DNA of 64,000 bases from Ephemeroptericola cinctiostellae (GTDB lineage: Bacteria > Pseudomonadota > Gammaproteobacteria > Burkholderiales > Burkholderiaceae), in contig NZ_CP031124.1 in NCBI RefSeq assembly GCF_003339525.1, positions 310,001 to 374,000 of the forward strand. The letters are read 5' to 3'. The position numbers were made by a program, and so were the translations under genes. Below the pieces are notes generated by a model that was not told where the DNA came from, searched no databases, and was given only the letters and a program-made list of their open reading frames with translations. Below are positions 62,396 through 64,000 of this stretch, in pieces. Within the stretch, counting starts at the first letter, position 1, and each line of letters opens with the position of its first letter.

Positions 62396-63112
62396 TTATT
62401 GTTGTTTTCGACACACCATCATGTAATTCACATCGGCATCGTCTGATAAAACGAAAGGAGCGGCTTGATCACGCCATGGGTGATAAGCAATGCCTTTCAT
62501 CTCCAACACCTCCAAACCAGCAGCACGGGCATACCGAGCCAGCTCACTGGGCTTGATGAATGTTTTATAATCATGGGTGCCCTTAGGGATCCAATTAAGG
62601 ACATATTCTGCGGCCACAACCCCCAGAAAAAACGCCTTGGGATGGCGGTTTAAAGTTGAGAAAAACACCAAGCCACCCGATTTAACCAACGCTGCACAGC
62701 TGTTGATGACGGACACAGGGTCTGGCACATGCTCAAGCATCTCCATACACGTCACCACATCAAAAGCCCCTGACTTTTGCTGAGCCATCGACTCAGCGGT
62801 ATCCACGACATATTCAATATTTAAACCGTGCTCAGCGGCATGTAGGCGCGCCACCTCTATGGAGTCCATCGCCATATCCAGCCCCATCACTTGACCGCCT
62901 TGACGAGCCAAGGCTTCGGATAATATCCCACCACCACACCCCACATCAATCACTGTCGCCCCCATCAAGTGTACATGCTGCATCACCCAAGCAAGGCGCA
63001 CTGGGTTCACTTGATGCAAGGTTTTCAATGGCCCTTGCGCATCCCACCACTGCTGCGCGTGCTGGGAAAATTTATCTATTTCAGCGGGTGTCACATTGAT
63101 TGTATTGCTCAT
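62396..63112 (-). CDS. ubiG: Ubiquinone biosynthesis O-methyltransferase
   Basis: Catalyses both O-methylation steps in ubiquinone synthesis at the inner membrane surface. Its 238 residues match UbiG. WWDAQGPLKTLHQVNPVRL (about 23-41) is the diagnostic N-terminal segment, SAM motif I is VIDVGCGGGILSEALA (about 55-70), then GLDMAMDSIEVARLHA, EMLEHVPDP and FFSTLNRHPKAF. It is followed 6 bp later by gph, so the two are cotranscribed. Confidence 0.96.
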   Translation of the reverse strand: MSNTINVTPAEIDKFSQHAQQWWDAQGPLKTLHQVNPVRLAWVMQHVHLMGATVIDVGCGGGILSEALARQGGQVMGLDMAMDSIEVARLHAAEHGLNIEYVVDTAESMAQQKSGAFDVVTCMEMLEHVPDPVSVINSCAALVKSGGLVFFSTLNRHPKAFFLGVVAAEYVLNWIPKGTHDYKTFIKPSELARYARAAGLEVLEMKGIAYHPWRDQAAPFVLSDDADVNYMMVCRKQQ

Positions 63113-63241
63113 GTTTATTTAACCTTGAATTAAAAGTGTTTAGGATTTGGACATTATACGGGCTTACAACAAACCTCCTCAAGCACGCCATAGCCTCATC
63201 AGCCTCAAGCCAGCAGATCAATGCATCAAAGCTTAAAAGTC

Positions 63242-63269
63242 AAAAAAGCCCTGCATAAGCAGGGCTTTT
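63242..63269 (-). terminator. intrinsic terminator of the OmpA-type gene
   Basis: An 11-bp stem (AAAAGCCCTGC / GCAGGGCTTTT) with loop ATAA lies 41 bp past the stop on the minus strand, separating it from ubiG. Confidence 0.8.
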
Positions 63270-63309
63270 AGTGCATTACAGGACCTGAAATACATCAGTC
63301 CAACATCAA

Positions 63310-63999
63310 TTACTTGATGTTAACGCCTGGAATGCTTTGCAAGAATGTATTCCAACGACCAACTTGGTCAGCAGGAACATTCACACCACGCACATCAACA
63401 GAAACGCGACGGTTTGGTTGCTCAGCAGCGATGCGTGCAGCACGTGTGCCTTTAGTCAAAGGTTGTACCAACAATTGGCGTTTACCCATGCCAGAAGTTG
63501 TGATTGCAGCTGGAGAAATGCCTTGGCTGACCAAGAATGCTTTAACAGCTTCTGCACGACGCAAAGACAAACGGTCATTGTAAGCATCAGAACCGAAAGA
63601 ATCGGTGTGACCCACAACGATGGTTTGGTCAAATTTAACTGATTTCAATGCAGTTGCCAAAGCACCTAAAGCCTGTTGGCCCATCGGGCGCAAAGTGGCT
63701 TTGTCAAAGTCGAACAATGCACTTGCATCGAAGTTCAATTTGCTGCTGTCAATTTTAACATTTTCAACTGGTTTTGCAGCTACCGCATCGCAACCTACAA
63801 CTGCGTTGCCATCAGGGTAGTAGCCAGTCTGCCAGCACAGCTCATCGGTACCGTTTTTCCAGATTTGGTGTTCTGTGTCAGCAACGTGACGGCTGTTAAC
63901 TGCGTCTTCTTTAGGAGAGACTACAGTGTTTGGATTGGTTTGACATGCCGCGAGGGCTAATGTTGCGGCCAAAGAAGCTACTTTTACGAAGTTTTTCAT
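63310..63999 (-). CDS. OmpA-family peptidoglycan-binding outer-membrane lipoprotein
   Basis: A 229-residue protein with a lipoprotein signal (lipobox LAAC, Cys19) and a C-terminal OmpA-like domain: FDFDKATLRPMGQQALGALA near 96-115, VVGHTDSFGSDAYNDRLSLR near 131-150 and RRAEAVKAFLVSQGI. It links the outer membrane to peptidoglycan. There is no N-terminal beta-barrel, so it is a Pal-like or short OmpA lipoprotein. The ATG sits one base from the window end, and its promoter lies outside. In Burkholderiales this gene usually neighbours gyrA, which may lie just beyond. Confidence 0.92.
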   Translation of the reverse strand: MKNFVKVASLAATLALAACQTNPNTVVSPKEDAVNSRHVADTEHQIWKNGTDELCWQTGYYPDGNAVVGCDAVAAKPVENVKIDSSKLNFDASALFDFDKATLRPMGQQALGALATALKSVKFDQTIVVGHTDSFGSDAYNDRLSLRRAEAVKAFLVSQGISPAAITTSGMGKRQLLVQPLTKGTRAARIAAEQPNRRVSVDVRGVNVPADQVGRWNTFLQSIPGVNIK

Positions 64000-64000
64000 G

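Overview
The window reads as chromosomal housekeeping sequence of a Gram-negative betaproteobacterium, most likely of the order Burkholderiales. Supporting this are the serC-pheA-tyrA-aroA run, the argJ-DUF815-mutT trio, metX-metW, the divergent rne/rluC pair, ompA-ubiG-gph, a D-hexose-6-phosphate mutarotase, and tandem small porins with N termini like those of Burkholderiales. GC content looks moderate (about half), with several AT-rich islands. There is no plasmid, phage, IS element or CRISPR array.

Layout. 0-8.5 kb: a 5'-truncated methyltransferase, an orphan branched-chain amino-acid binding lipoprotein, a class II glutamine amidotransferase, pyrC, mrp and metG. 8.6-17 kb: tRNA-Thr, then the aromatic/serine operon serC-pheA-tyrA-aroA. 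Two AT-rich orphan genes interrupt it, one membrane-anchored and one secreted. Small genes follow (secreted protein, mutarotase, YaeQ, NTF2-like). 17-27.6 kb: SCO1-like copper chaperone, BioC-like protein, comF, a TPR/glycosyltransferase-like protein, trmL, DUF3025, argJ, DUF815 ATPase, mutT, ggt and a glutathione transferase. 27.9-37.4 kb: RNase E and rluC diverging from a 1-kb non-coding gap, fpr, a second TPR/glycosyltransferase-like paralogue, and metXW behind a long structured leader. 37.5-45.6 kb: a LysR regulator next to a broken LysE-type exporter, a dodecin, then a same-strand metal/redox cluster: PepSY lipoprotein with a 12-copy VTPA repeat, cytochrome b561, OmpR-type two-component system, ZIP transporter and ferric-reductase-like flavocytochrome. 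45.7-54.1 kb: a minus-strand fatty-acid beta-oxidation cluster with its TetR regulator. 54.4-64 kb: an acyltransferase, a phosphatase/rhodanese-like domain fused to a sulfide:quinone reductase-like enzyme, thiol peroxidase, three tandem porins, gph, ubiG and an OmpA-type lipoprotein.

How parts work together. The beta-oxidation block carries every step: acyl-CoA dehydrogenase, enoyl-CoA hydratase/3-hydroxyacyl-CoA dehydrogenase and thiolase. The metX leader contains, in order, a promoter, an aptamer-like fold resembling SAM-II, and an intrinsic terminator, which suggests methionine-responsive attenuation. The 39.9-45.6 kb cluster looks like a periplasmic redox or metal-response regulon; an 11-bp-periodic direct repeat typical of OmpR-family regulators lies just upstream of its first gene. 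The most noteworthy items are this cluster, the metX leader, the two TPR/glycosyltransferase-like paralogues, the PTP/rhodanese-SQR fusion and the orphan genes inside the aro operon.
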